Below, piece by piece: positions 53,303 through 62,293 of a stretch of 64,000 bases of DNA. Each line of letters starts with the position of its first letter. Position 1 is the stretch's first letter. The stretch is from Pseudoalteromonas luteoviolacea H33-S (lineage in GTDB: Bacteria > Pseudomonadota > Gammaproteobacteria > Enterobacterales > Alteromonadaceae), in contig NZ_AUXY01000081.1 of NCBI RefSeq assembly GCF_001625695.1, forward strand, positions 1 to 64,000, read 5' to 3'. A program made the position numbers and the translations under genes. A model generated the notes under the pieces. That model was not told where the DNA came from. It worked only from the letters and a program-made list of their open reading frames with translations, and did no database searches.

Positions 53303-54492
53303 TAACTTCTCTCACTTAAATTGTAGGCTCTTAATACTTCGTAACAGGCACCCATTGTATGGTAATCTGTCTTACCAGCAGGGCTCTTTTCATCGCTGTA
53401 ACTGCGGTTGTCTTGGGTGAGAATTCGATACCAAGCGCCGTATTTATGATCGATCATATTATCCCAGCTGTACTGCCAGATCTTTTCATACCATTGCCAA
53501 TACTGCTCATCGTTTGTTTCAATCGCTAACAGGGCAGCCGCTGCAAAGCTTTCTGCTTGAACCCAAAAATATTTGTCGCCATCACAAATGCTTTTATCTG
53601 GTGCAAAACCGTAGCAAATACCTCCATGCTCTTCATCCCACGCATGTGCAAGCGCTTGATCGAATAAGAATTTAGCCTTGTCTACCATCCAAGCTTCTGG
53701 TTTATGCCTATTTAGGATCAATAGTAGTTTGGTCCATTCTGTTTGGTGGCCTGGCTGGAAGCCCCAAGGTCTAAATAGATGCTTAGGGTTGTCTTTATTG
53801 TAATCCCAATCTATTTCCCAATTACTGTTGTAATGCTCCCAAACTAGACCATCAGCTAAGCTTGCTTGTTTCACTGTCATATTGTGTGCAAGTATGTAGG
53901 CGCGGTCTAAAAATTTGTTATCATTGGTTGTTTCAAAACACATAAGTAGTGCTTCACACATATGCATGTTCGCGTTTTGACCGCGATATTTGTCTGCATT
54001 AGTAAAGTTTGCATCAAATTCATCAAGATATAACCCGAACTCAGTGTCATAGTATTTTTGTTCTAATAGTGACCAGACTTGCTCGATAGTATCTTTTGCT
54101 GAAGTGATACCTGCTTTTACAGCCATGGCGTTTGCAAGTAATACAAATGCAAGGCCGTAACAATGATTGGTTAGGTCGCTCGCCACACCATTTTCGATAA
54201 GCCAAGCGTATCCGCCACTTTCTTGCTTATGGACCTTTTCTAAGTAATCTAGGCCATGTTGCACTAACTCCAAATATTCAGCGTTGTCTGTATTGATATA
54301 TGCCATGGCATAGTTGAAAACAAATCGCGTACTCGATACTAGATGACGCGTGCTGTCATCATAAATGTCACCGTTATCCTTGAAAAACTGATAAAATCCA
54401 CCCTTGTTGTCTACGCACCTCGGATGATAGAACGCCATCGTTTTATCAATATGTTGCTGTAAAAAATCTCTACTCTTAAAATCTAGCGACAT
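53302..54492 (-). CDS. AGE family epimerase/isomerase, probable mannose isomerase (396 aa)
   Basis: The start ATG 54492 has GGAGC about 8 nt before it. The (alpha/alpha)6 barrel family of N-acylglucosamine 2-epimerases and mannose isomerases is recognised from RDFLQQHIDKTMAFYHPRCV, FVFNYAMAYI, KHLFRPWGFQPGHQTEWTKL, YFWVQAESFAAAALL and TDYHTMGACYEVLRA. Conserved His and Arg positions (RPWGFQPGHQ) are of the mannose-isomerase type and not the sugar-acid epimerases. In context (mannosidase, sugar transporter, fructokinase) conversion of free mannose to fructose is the likely reaction. The gene overlaps the downstream kinase by one base. Confidence 0.88.
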   Translation of the reverse strand: MSLDFKSRDFLQQHIDKTMAFYHPRCVDNKGGFYQFFKDNGDIYDDSTRHLVSSTRFVFNYAMAYINTDNAEYLELVQHGLDYLEKVHKQESGGYAWLIENGVASDLTNHCYGLAFVLLANAMAVKAGITSAKDTIEQVWSLLEQKYYDTEFGLYLDEFDANFTNADKYRGQNANMHMCEALLMCFETTNDNKFLDRAYILAHNMTVKQASLADGLVWEHYNSNWEIDWDYNKDNPKHLFRPWGFQPGHQTEWTKLLLILNRHKPEAWMVDKAKFLFDQALAHAWDEEHGGICYGFAPDKSICDGDKYFWVQAESFAAAALLAIETNDEQYWQWYEKIWQYSWDNMIDHKYGAWYRILTQDNRSYSDEKSPAGKTDYHTMGACYEVLRAYNLSERS

Positions 54493-54645
54493 TATTTGTG
54501 CTCCACTCTCAAATCGCGTAGCGGTCAATGTATGTAAGCGCATTTTAAACTGCGATATATACAATAAAAATCTGAACTTGGTCTATTCAGTATATTGACC
54601 GTGTTTTCTCATTTATTCATTTACTGTAGCATCTTAAAAAAAATA

Positions 54646-54660
54646 ATGGAACGATCCAAT
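54646..54660. promoter_or_regulatory. LacI-type operator in the mannoside divergent promoter
   Basis: ATGGAACGATCCAAT, a near-palindrome with the central CG characteristic of LacI-family sites. It agrees at 14 of 15 positions with the site at 56117. It lies between the AGE gene (start 54492) and the transporter gene (54728). Confidence 0.7.
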
Positions 54661-54727
54661 AAAACATTTGTGATTTTCTTGTAACAATGTGTAGAATCAT
54701 TACATCCTTTAACATGGAGTAATCCGA

Positions 54728-55999
54728 GTGAGTGAAATCAACATGAATCAAAGCATTGCTGCAGGCACCCAGAACAACGAAAAAAACTACTTTTTTCCGC
54801 TTGCTGCAATGACAACCCTGTTCTTTTTATGGGGTTTTATTACTGTATTTAACGATGTTTTAATTCCAAGATTAAAAAGCGTTTTTGACTTAAACTACAC
54901 AGAAGCGATGTTAATCCAATTCTGTTTCTTCATTGCCTACTTTGTTGTCTCTCTACCCGCCGGTAATCTGGTCAAGCGACTAGGCTATCAAAAAGGCATT
55001 ATTATCGGCCTTGTTGTCGCTGCTGCTGGGTGTTTACTATTTTATCCTGCGGTGATAGTTCACCAGTACTGGGTTTTCTTAACGGCTTTATTTGTGATGG
55101 CATCAGGTATCGTTATTTTACAGGTTTCTGCTAACCCGTATGTTGCAGCACTGGGCACGCCAAAAACAGCTTCTAGCCGTTTAAACTTAGCGCAAGCGTT
55201 AAATTCACTGGGCACAACTCTAGGCCCAATTGCTGGCGGTATGTTGTTATTTGGTGCAGGCAGCGCAGCGGTGGTCGAAGCTGCTAATGCTGATTCGGTC
55301 AAAGTACCTTATTTGGTCATTGCTGGTTGCTTGCTTGCAATCGCGGTTGTGTTTGCGTTTTTGAAGCTACCAACAATCGAAGCGCATATTGAAACTGAAG
55401 ACTGTAAAGTCAAAGACAAAAACTTAAAAGAAGCGCCGCATTTAATGATGGGTGTTGTCGCTATATTTTGTTACGTAGGTGCGGAGGTCTCAATAGGTAG
55501 CTTTATCGTAAACTATTTTGCTGAAGAACATATTGGTGGCTTAGATGCGCCAACCGCAGCAAAACTGCTTGGTTATTATTGGGGTGGGGCGATGGTTGGT
55601 CGCTTTATTGGCTCTCAAGCACTTAAATACGTAGCGCCTTCGAAAGCATTGGTATTCAACTCAGTATTTGTCATGTTGTTGTTGGCAGTGACCATGTTTA
55701 CAGAAGGTAATGTTGCGATGGTGTCTGTATTGGCGATAGGTTTGTTTAACTCAATCATGTTCCCAACTATTTTCACAACTGCTATTGAAGGTCTAGGCTC
55801 ACTGACAAGTAAAGGCTCAGGTTGGTTGTGCTTGGCCATTGTTGGTGGTGCTATTATTCCGTTATTACAAGGGGTTGTAGCAGACACAATGCATATTCAA
55901 ATTAGTTTCATTGTGCCGCTTGTTTGCTATATTTTTATTGCTTGGTATGGCTTAAATGTTGTCAAGCTATCAAAGCAATGGCATGACAAAATAGCGTAA
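54728..55999 (+). CDS. Sugar MFS transporter, FGP/GluP-type (423 aa)
   Basis: A sugar-proton symporter of the inner membrane. Twelve TM segments begin with FFPLAAMTTLFFLWGFITVF, and the following VLIPRLKSVFDLNYTEAMLI is typical of the fucose-glucose-galactose permease family. Also diagnostic are NPYVAALGTPKTASSRLNLA, and the second half GYYWGGAMVGRFIGS and FNSIMFPTIFTTAIEGLG. GTG 54728 is taken as the start, with GGAG upstream; an ATG six codons later is possible. Within the mannoside locus it probably imports mannose released by the GH92 enzyme. It ends at a terminator before the GH92 gene, which has its own regulated promoter. Confidence 0.9.
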   Translation: MSEINMNQSIAAGTQNNEKNYFFPLAAMTTLFFLWGFITVFNDVLIPRLKSVFDLNYTEAMLIQFCFFIAYFVVSLPAGNLVKRLGYQKGIIIGLVVAAAGCLLFYPAVIVHQYWVFLTALFVMASGIVILQVSANPYVAALGTPKTASSRLNLAQALNSLGTTLGPIAGGMLLFGAGSAAVVEAANADSVKVPYLVIAGCLLAIAVVFAFLKLPTIEAHIETEDCKVKDKNLKEAPHLMMGVVAIFCYVGAEVSIGSFIVNYFAEEHIGGLDAPTAAKLLGYYWGGAMVGRFIGSQALKYVAPSKALVFNSVFVMLLLAVTMFTEGNVAMVSVLAIGLFNSIMFPTIFTTAIEGLGSLTSKGSGWLCLAIVGGAIIPLLQGVVADTMHIQISFIVPLVCYIFIAWYGLNVVKLSKQWHDKIA

Positions 56000-56019
56000 C
56001 GCTAAAACTTCTTTCCAAT

Positions 56020-56045
56020 AAGGCAAGTGTTCACTTGCCTTTTTT
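56020..56045 (+). terminator. Terminator of the MFS transporter gene
   Basis: AAGGCAAGTG/CACTTGCCTT stem with TT in the loop, followed by TTTTT. Confidence 0.8.
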
Positions 56046-56078
56046 AACTTAAATTTATAAATTTCTATCTCATAAGTA

Positions 56079-56108
56079 TTGAATACGTATTCATAGACGT
56101 TGTATATT
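56079..56108 (+). promoter_or_regulatory. Probable sigma-70 promoter of the GH92 operon
   Basis: -35 TTGAAT at 56079-56084, 18-bp spacer, -10 TATATT at 56103-56108. The LacI-type operator begins 8 bp after the -10, thus covering the presumed transcription start. Confidence 0.55.
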
Positions 56109-56116
56109 AAACCTAG

Positions 56117-56131
56117 TTGGAACGATCCAAT
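56117..56131. promoter_or_regulatory. LacI-type operator before the GH92 gene
   Basis: TTGGAACGATCCAAT; arms TTGGA/TCCAA around a CG centre. It is nearly identical to the 54646 site, so both transcription units are likely under one regulator not encoded in the window. Confidence 0.75.
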
Positions 56132-56157
56132 CATAATTTAGAATAAAGGAGAGGCAC

Positions 56158-58512
56158 ATGCATCGCTCTATTTGGGCTGCAGCTATGTTGTCACTTACCT
56201 CAGTTTCGTCGGTAAGTGTGGCAAGCGAATCAAACACGCAGTGGGTTGATACATTCATTGGTACTGGCGGAGATGGTCACACATTCCCTGGTGCAGTTGT
56301 TCCATTCGGTATGGTCCAATTAAGTCCTGATACTGATAACCCTATGCGCGGCGTTTCACCACAACCAGAAATATACAAGCGCTGTGCAGGCTATCACTAT
56401 GATGATCATACGATAGTAGGTTTCTCTCATACGCATTTCTCAGGTACTGGTCACTCTGATTTAGGTGACTTATTGGTTATGCCAATCACTGGCGATGTAA
56501 AGCTAACAGCAGGTACTGCAGAAAAGCCAGATACTGGCTATCGTTCGCGCTTTTCTCACGATAAAGAGTGGTCAGAACCGGGTTATTATGGCGTTGAATT
56601 ACAAGACTACGACGTGACAGCTGAACTAACAGCAACAACTCGTGTGGGTATGCACAAATATACCTTTAATAGCCATGATGACGGTCATGTCCTATTTGAT
56701 TTAACTAGCTCAATTTATAACTTCGAGAACAAAGTTATTTGGAGTGACATTCGTAAAGTTGATGACAGAACGCTAGTTGCTTACCGTGCGACTAATGGCT
56801 GGGCGCGCAACAGACAAATGTACTTTGCAATTCAATTCTCGCAGCCAATCGATGACTATGAGTTTATCAACGAAGACAACATGCGTTACAGATGTATGAA
56901 TTGTCTGAATACCAAGCAAAAGCACTCAACGATTGAAAACAAAGCAGTTAAAATGACTGCGGGTAAAGCTGTAAAGTTTGTTGCTTCATTCGATGGCCTA
57001 AAAGATAAACCGCTTTACGTTAAAGTTGGCTTGTCAGCGGTGAGCCGTTCAAATGCACTTGAAAACTTAAATGCAGAAATCCCGCATTGGGACTTTGATA
57101 AAGTGCGTGCTGAGTCTAAGCAGCTTTGGGCTAATTACTTAGATAAAGTTGATGTTGAAGGCACTGTATCTGAAAAGCGCCAATTCTATACAGCGCTTTA
57201 TCACGCATTACAAGCGCCAAGCATTTACCAAGACGTAAACGGTCAATACCGAGGTGTTGATGGTGAGATCCACGACGGAAAAGGCTTTGAGCACTATACA
57301 TTATTCTCTCTTTGGGATACTTACCGTGCATTGCACCCGTTGCTGACGTACATCGACCCAGATCGCGTATCGGGTATGATCCAATCTATGTTAGTTCATT
57401 ATCAACAAAGTTATGAAAAGATGCTGCCTATTTGGTCTTTCCATGCCCATGAAACTTGGACAATGATTGGCTATCACGCTGTATCTGTCATTGCAGACGC
57501 TTATCTTAAAGGTATTCGTGACTATGACATTGATTTAGCGGTTGAAGCGATAACTAACACGGCAAATAACAAAGTGTATGACGCGATCCCTGAGTATAAA
57601 AAGTATGGCTACGTGCCTATGGATGTATTGCCAGAGTCGGTGTCTATTACATTAGAGTATGCGTATGATGATTATGCTATTGCACGTATGTTTGAAGCGA
57701 TGGGTAAAACAGAGCTGGCTAAAGATTACTATGCGCGTGCAATGAGTTACAGAAATGTGTTTGATCCTGAAACTAAGTTCATGCGTGGTCGTGATACAAA
57801 AGGTAACTGGAACCCTGACTTCAATGCATATGAAGCGAAGTATATGGGCGCATTTACAGAAGGTAACTCGATGCAGTACAGCTTCTACGTACCGCATGAT
57901 GTTGCAGGCATAATTGATTTGATGGGCGGCGATGACGCATTTGAAAAGCGTTTAGATGATTTATTCGATACCCACTTATCTGCTGACATGATTAAAGAGC
58001 ATGAAGATATCGCAGGCTTAATTGGTAACTATGCGCACGGTAATGAGCCAAGTCACCATATTGCTTACCTTTATAACTATGCGGGTAAGCCATGGCGTAC
58101 ACAAGAGCGTATCCGTCAAATCATGGATACACTGAGCTCTGACAAGCCTGATGGCCTTGCGGGTAACGATGATGTTGGTCAAATGTCTGCATGGTATATT
58201 TTCTCAGCGATGGGCTTCTACCCAGTAGCACCAGGTGATTTGTCATACGCAATTGGCGCGCCGCAAACACCTAAAGTCACCTTAAAGCTGGCAAATGGTA
58301 AAACATTCACAACGACTGCTAAAGGCTTAAGCAAAACACATAAGTATATTCAATCTGTGAGCTTAAATGGTAAGCCACTAAACCGTAACTACTTAACGCA
58401 CGCCGATATTATGGCTGGTGGTGAGCTTAAGTATGTAATGAGTGATAAGCCGAACAAAGCATGGGGTAGCGAAATTAGCGCACGTCCACCGTCAATGTCG
58501 GAGTATAACTAA
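56158..58512 (+). CDS. GH92 family alpha-mannosidase (784 aa)
   Basis: An exported calcium-dependent exo-alpha-mannosidase acting on mannans or N-glycan-type mannosides. The signal peptide (MHRSIWAAAMLSLTSVSSVS) is followed by the GH92 hallmark FIGTGGDGHTFPGAVVPFGM, then GFSHTHFSGTGHSDLGD, SLWDTYRALHPLL, ESVSITLEYAYDDYAIARM, FTEGNSMQYSFYVPHD, GNEPSHHIAYLYNYAGKPW, and AGNDDVGQMSAWYIFSAMGF, whose acidic residues provide catalysis and metal binding. Length and order are complete. A promoter and LacI-like operator stand upstream. The next gene begins 2 bp after the stop, so both are co-expressed. Released mannose would enter by the transporter at 54728. Confidence 0.95.
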   Translation: MHRSIWAAAMLSLTSVSSVSVASESNTQWVDTFIGTGGDGHTFPGAVVPFGMVQLSPDTDNPMRGVSPQPEIYKRCAGYHYDDHTIVGFSHTHFSGTGHSDLGDLLVMPITGDVKLTAGTAEKPDTGYRSRFSHDKEWSEPGYYGVELQDYDVTAELTATTRVGMHKYTFNSHDDGHVLFDLTSSIYNFENKVIWSDIRKVDDRTLVAYRATNGWARNRQMYFAIQFSQPIDDYEFINEDNMRYRCMNCLNTKQKHSTIENKAVKMTAGKAVKFVASFDGLKDKPLYVKVGLSAVSRSNALENLNAEIPHWDFDKVRAESKQLWANYLDKVDVEGTVSEKRQFYTALYHALQAPSIYQDVNGQYRGVDGEIHDGKGFEHYTLFSLWDTYRALHPLLTYIDPDRVSGMIQSMLVHYQQSYEKMLPIWSFHAHETWTMIGYHAVSVIADAYLKGIRDYDIDLAVEAITNTANNKVYDAIPEYKKYGYVPMDVLPESVSITLEYAYDDYAIARMFEAMGKTELAKDYYARAMSYRNVFDPETKFMRGRDTKGNWNPDFNAYEAKYMGAFTEGNSMQYSFYVPHDVAGIIDLMGGDDAFEKRLDDLFDTHLSADMIKEHEDIAGLIGNYAHGNEPSHHIAYLYNYAGKPWRTQERIRQIMDTLSSDKPDGLAGNDDVGQMSAWYIFSAMGFYPVAPGDLSYAIGAPQTPKVTLKLANGKTFTTTAKGLSKTHKYIQSVSLNGKPLNRNYLTHADIMAGGELKYVMSDKPNKAWGSEISARPPSMSEYN

Positions 58513-58514
58513 GC

Positions 58515-59276
58515 ATGAAAGTTAAAACTGCAATTTCTTCGCTTGCAGTGGCTATGGGCCTGATGGTCCATAGCGCATCAGCGTTAGACAAAATTGATAC
58601 CGCAATAAAGCCAATCCAGTTTCAAGCAGATATTGCGTGGCAGCAGTTTCCTCTGCCGAATGTGCAAATTAGAAACTTCAGCAAAGAAACCGTGCCTGTT
58701 TGGCAGCACGTTAATGTCAATTTGATAAAGCAGATCTCGTATAACGTCGCGCGTATTTTATATAGTAAAAAACAGCGTGCACCCAAGTTACCACTATTGG
58801 AAATCATCATTGAAGATATGGATGGCGTCGCTTATAAAGAAGGTAACTTCGATGGCGCTAAAATCCATATTAGTGCGCAATATCTCAACAAATTTGCACA
58901 AAACAACAGTGCACAAGCGCTATATGATGAGTTAATCGGCGTGCTTTATCATGAGATTGCCCATGCGTATCAGCTAGATGATCATAATTACCAAGAGATT
59001 GGGCCAATTATCGAAGGTATCGCTGATGTTGTTCGTATGAAAGGCGGTTATGTCGATTTTGAACATCGTAAGGCGGGTGGGAATTACGACACAGGCTATA
59101 AAACCACTGCGTTTTTCTTGCATTGGTTAGAAGAAAATCACCACCCTAACTTGTTGGTAGAGCTAAACGCCCAATTAGATCCTTCTGATAACAAAAAATG
59201 GAGCTGGAAGAGCTTTTCATCTGAGATGGAAATTAATCTCGATACAGCTTGGTCGAGTTATCAAAATAAACTCTAA
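58515..59276 (+). CDS. Basic secretory protein-like metallopeptidase (253 aa)
   Basis: A secreted BSP-domain protein. The signal peptide (MKVKTAISSLAVAMGLMVHS) leads into about 225 residues containing the zinc motif YHEIAHAYQLDD (His146, Glu147, His150) and EGIADVVRMKGGYV (Glu167). The family name in plants is plant basic secretory protein; bacterial members are taken as metallopeptidases of the M-type clan with HExxH. It is 2 bp downstream of the GH92 gene, surely one operon. Co-operation on mannosylated glycoproteins (protein part cut by this enzyme, glycan by GH92) is a reasonable inference. Start ATG 58515 has no alternative with better signals. Confidence 0.85.
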   Translation: MKVKTAISSLAVAMGLMVHSASALDKIDTAIKPIQFQADIAWQQFPLPNVQIRNFSKETVPVWQHVNVNLIKQISYNVARILYSKKQRAPKLPLLEIIIEDMDGVAYKEGNFDGAKIHISAQYLNKFAQNNSAQALYDELIGVLYHEIAHAYQLDDHNYQEIGPIIEGIADVVRMKGGYVDFEHRKAGGNYDTGYKTTAFFLHWLEENHHPNLLVELNAQLDPSDNKKWSWKSFSSEMEINLDTAWSSYQNKL

Positions 59277-59299
59277 TTTTAGTTCTTTTTTACTATATC

Positions 59300-59325
59300 A
59301 AAGGCAAGTCTAACTTGCCTTTTTT
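59300..59325 (+). terminator. Terminator of the GH92 operon
   Basis: AAAGGCAAGT/ACTTGCCTTT stem with a short loop and a following T run. The sequence is nearly the same as the terminator at 56020. Confidence 0.8.
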
Positions 59326-59453
59326 ATTGCCAATTAAAAATAATTCAATAAATTTATAATATAAAGATAAAAACTGCCGATAACAGGGGGACAAACCCGT
59401 AAAGATTTGATACAACCTACTTAGTAGTAGATAAGAACAACAACAGGATCTGC

Positions 59454-61343
59454 ATGTTTAGCGCCTTTAAATTTACCACCAAAATCACACTTGCGGCCTC
59501 GGTCGTACTTGTTATCGTTTTAAGTCTATTTACAGTGAATAACTTTGTCTTGATGCGTTCTCAAACACAAGACCAGTTAACACTTGTATTACAAGAAATT
59601 TCTCAATCTGTGTCACAAAATATTGCTAATTGGCTAAATGACCGTTTAGACATCGTTCAGGCTGTGGCAAATGGCCATTTAAAATCTGATAGTAACGAAG
59701 ATGTCCGCCGGAGATTGCAAACAGCTGCCGCAGCAGGTCACTTTAAAAATACTTTTATTGGTACACCCGATGGTCAATTCGTTTTGAATGACGCGTCTAT
59801 TGTGTTACCAAGCGATTTTGATGCCACAACTCGCCCTTGGTATCAACTCGCGATGCAAAAGCGTGATACGGCTTTTACAACACCTTATACAGATGCAACA
59901 ACTAATGAGCTGACAATTACTGCGGTTGTGCCTGTATACAGTAATGGTGTGTTGTCTGGTGCTGCGGGCGGTGACATTGATATGGCAACCATCACAGAAA
60001 TTATCAATGAAATAGATTTCCTGGGTTTTGGTTATGGCTTTTTACTCGACGGTGAAGGACGTATATTAAGCCACCCTAATACGCAAATGAATGATAAAAA
60101 CATGCGTCAACTGTTCGGTCAGCAACTTAATTTACAACAAGAGTTTGTAGAGCTTGAGATTGATGGAAAAGAAAAGCTAGTGTCTTTTGTCAAAATGCAT
60201 GGCATTAAAAACGTAGATTGGTTTTTAGGTGTGGTGATTGATAAAGAGATAGCGTATTCCTCTATTTCTTCGTTCAGAAATATGGCGTTGATATATATGT
60301 TGTTGGGTGTAGTGGTTATTGTTGTAATGATGCAATTGCTACTTAAGTATCTAATGAGACCAATGACGCACCTAAACGAAGCGATAAAAGACATTGCGCA
60401 AGGTGAAGGTGACTTAACCAGACGTCTTGTCGTTGAGAATAACGATGAGTTTGGTGAGCTTTCTAATTATTTCAACCTGTTTGTCGAGAAGATCCACCAA
60501 AGTATTTCTAAAGTAAAGAGCACCACAGATGCACTTGAAAGTGTGATGGAGGGGTTGCAAAAGCAAACCCAAGAAGCGCTCGATATTTACACTGAGCAAA
60601 CAAAGCGTACAGACAATGTTGCAACAGCGATTAACGAGCTGTCTTCGAGTGCGATTGAAATTTCGAATAATGCCAAGCATGCATCGGAATTAGCAACGGG
60701 GGCCAATAATTTATCTGATCAAAGTCAATCAGCGTTAAATTCAAATATTGAAGAAATCGGTGCTCTGAGTTCTAAAATGCAAGAAGCTCAGTCAACTATT
60801 GACGGACTTGATAGATTGACCGCAAGTATCGGTCAGGTATTGGAAGTGATTAAAGGGGTGAGTGAGCAGACAAACTTACTTGCACTAAATGCGGCGATAG
60901 AAGCTGCGCGTGCCGGTGAGGCTGGTCGCGGCTTTGCGGTTGTTGCAGACGAAGTAAGGCAGCTTGCACAGCGTACTCAGGAGTCTACACAAGAGATTGA
61001 AAATACCATTGGTGAATTGCAGCAAGGCTCTGCCTCGGCGGTAGCGGTGATGAAATTGAGTATCGAAGACTCTAGTGCAAGTGCAGAGCAGGCACAGTCT
61101 GCGGGTACCAAAATGCAAGAAGTATCTCACGCGATAGAATCAATCGATGGTATGAACCACGCGGTAGCAAATGCAACACAAGAGCAAAACACCGTAATAC
61201 AGTCCTTAGATGGGGACATTCACGGCATTAGCGATTTATGTGTTCAAGGGAGCGCAAGCTTGCAGCAAACATTGGATGAATGCAAAACGCTAAAATTGCA
61301 ATTTGATGAATTAGAACACATGATGAATAAATTTAAGGTATAA
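59454..61343 (+). CDS. Methyl-accepting chemotaxis protein with dCache sensor (629 aa)
   Basis: A transmembrane chemoreceptor that steers flagella through CheA/CheW. It has TM1 at about 10-32 and a dCache_1 periplasmic sensor at about 35-275 (FIGTPDGQFVLND, the ligand-site motif DATTRPWYQLA, and YTDATTNELTITAVVPVY, typical of amino-acid or polyamine-binding dCache). TM2 is at about 278-300, HAMP at about 300-355, and the signalling domain at about 375-629 with the tip EVIKGVSEQTNLLALNAAIE and RAGEAGRGFAVVADEVRQLA. Length is usual. There is no CheB/CheR-binding pentapeptide at the end. It is monocistronic with its own terminator. The ligand is not known. Confidence 0.93.
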   Translation: MFSAFKFTTKITLAASVVLVIVLSLFTVNNFVLMRSQTQDQLTLVLQEISQSVSQNIANWLNDRLDIVQAVANGHLKSDSNEDVRRRLQTAAAAGHFKNTFIGTPDGQFVLNDASIVLPSDFDATTRPWYQLAMQKRDTAFTTPYTDATTNELTITAVVPVYSNGVLSGAAGGDIDMATITEIINEIDFLGFGYGFLLDGEGRILSHPNTQMNDKNMRQLFGQQLNLQQEFVELEIDGKEKLVSFVKMHGIKNVDWFLGVVIDKEIAYSSISSFRNMALIYMLLGVVVIVVMMQLLLKYLMRPMTHLNEAIKDIAQGEGDLTRRLVVENNDEFGELSNYFNLFVEKIHQSISKVKSTTDALESVMEGLQKQTQEALDIYTEQTKRTDNVATAINELSSSAIEISNNAKHASELATGANNLSDQSQSALNSNIEEIGALSSKMQEAQSTIDGLDRLTASIGQVLEVIKGVSEQTNLLALNAAIEAARAGEAGRGFAVVADEVRQLAQRTQESTQEIENTIGELQQGSASAVAVMKLSIEDSSASAEQAQSAGTKMQEVSHAIESIDGMNHAVANATQEQNTVIQSLDGDIHGISDLCVQGSASLQQTLDECKTLKLQFDELEHMMNKFKV

Positions 61344-61349
61344 CAATTA

Positions 61350-61375
61350 AAGGGCTGCATAATGCAGCCCTTTTT
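61350..61375 (+). terminator. Terminator of the chemoreceptor gene
   Basis: AAGGGCTGCAT/ATGCAGCCCTT stem with a very small loop, followed by T run. Confidence 0.85.
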
Positions 61376-61528
61376 AATATTGAATTAATTAGTATAAATC
61401 CATTCTTTAAACTTATATTACACCTGTCACAGTAATGTATTAATTGCGCAACACGGTTGTCATTTTTCATATTTAAACTGCACACACTTCAAAATTGGAA
61501 CAAGCAAATATTATAAAAGGTGTGTGAG

Positions 61529-62281
61529 ATGAAGTGCGTTAACCAATTGCTTTTAGCGGGCGCGTTTGCAGTAGCAAGCAGTGCGCAGGCAAATGATCTC
61601 AATCAAGTAATAGACTCTAGCTCTGCCATTAATAAATCAGCGCTAACTTCTCAAAATAAAATCGATGCGATTTCAGATAATATGCAGTCTCGTCTGCAGC
61701 AATTTAGAACGCTTAATAAGGAAATTGAAGGTCTTGTTGTTTATAACAGCCAACTAGAAAAGCAAATTAATAATCAGCTTGAAGAAATGGCAGCCATAAA
61801 TGCGTCGATGGATCAGGTCTCTGTTATTGAGCGCCAGATCACGCCATTGATGCTGCGAATGATTGCAGGTCTTGAGCAATTTGTCGCATTAGATGTGCCT
61901 TTCTTATCAGAAGAGCGCGCAAATCGTATAGCGACGCTTAAGTCAATGATGGACAGAGCGGACATCACTTCAAGTGAAAAATTCCGTCGCGTGTTAGAAG
62001 CGTATCAAGTTGAAGTTGAATACGGTCGCACAATTGAAGCTTATTCAACACTTATTACTATTGATGGACAAGAGCGCGAAGTAGACATGCTGCGTATTGG
62101 ACGTCTAGAGCTGCTGTATGTCACTAAAGACGCGGCAAAAGCTGGCAGTTGGAATAAAGAGTCAAAGCAATTTGTTGCTCTGCCTAACACCAACATTAGC
62201 CAAATCAATAAGGGTGTTCGCATTGCTCGCAAGCAACTTGCCCCTGATATGTTAACACTGCCAGTCCAAGCTGCTCAATAA
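61529..62281 (+). CDS. DUF3450 family periplasmic protein of the TtpC-TonB system (250 aa)
   Basis: ATG 61529 is preferred to GTG 61520, because AAAGG then stands 8 nt upstream and the signal peptide starts cleanly (MKCVNQLLLAGAFAVASSAQ). The mature protein is mainly helical with a coiled-coil section (about 25-110, NKEIEGLVVYNSQLEKQINN) and a tail region with WNKESKQF. DUF3450 proteins are encoded first in the operons for TtpC, ExbB, ExbD and TonB in Vibrio and Pseudoalteromonas, and the next two genes here fit that order. A role in the periplasmic part of the energising complex is inferred from this order. Confidence 0.85.
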   Translation: MKCVNQLLLAGAFAVASSAQANDLNQVIDSSSAINKSALTSQNKIDAISDNMQSRLQQFRTLNKEIEGLVVYNSQLEKQINNQLEEMAAINASMDQVSVIERQITPLMLRMIAGLEQFVALDVPFLSEERANRIATLKSMMDRADITSSEKFRRVLEAYQVEVEYGRTIEAYSTLITIDGQEREVDMLRIGRLELLYVTKDAAKAGSWNKESKQFVALPNTNISQINKGVRIARKQLAPDMLTLPVQAAQ

Positions 62282-62293
62282 GAGGTATAACTA

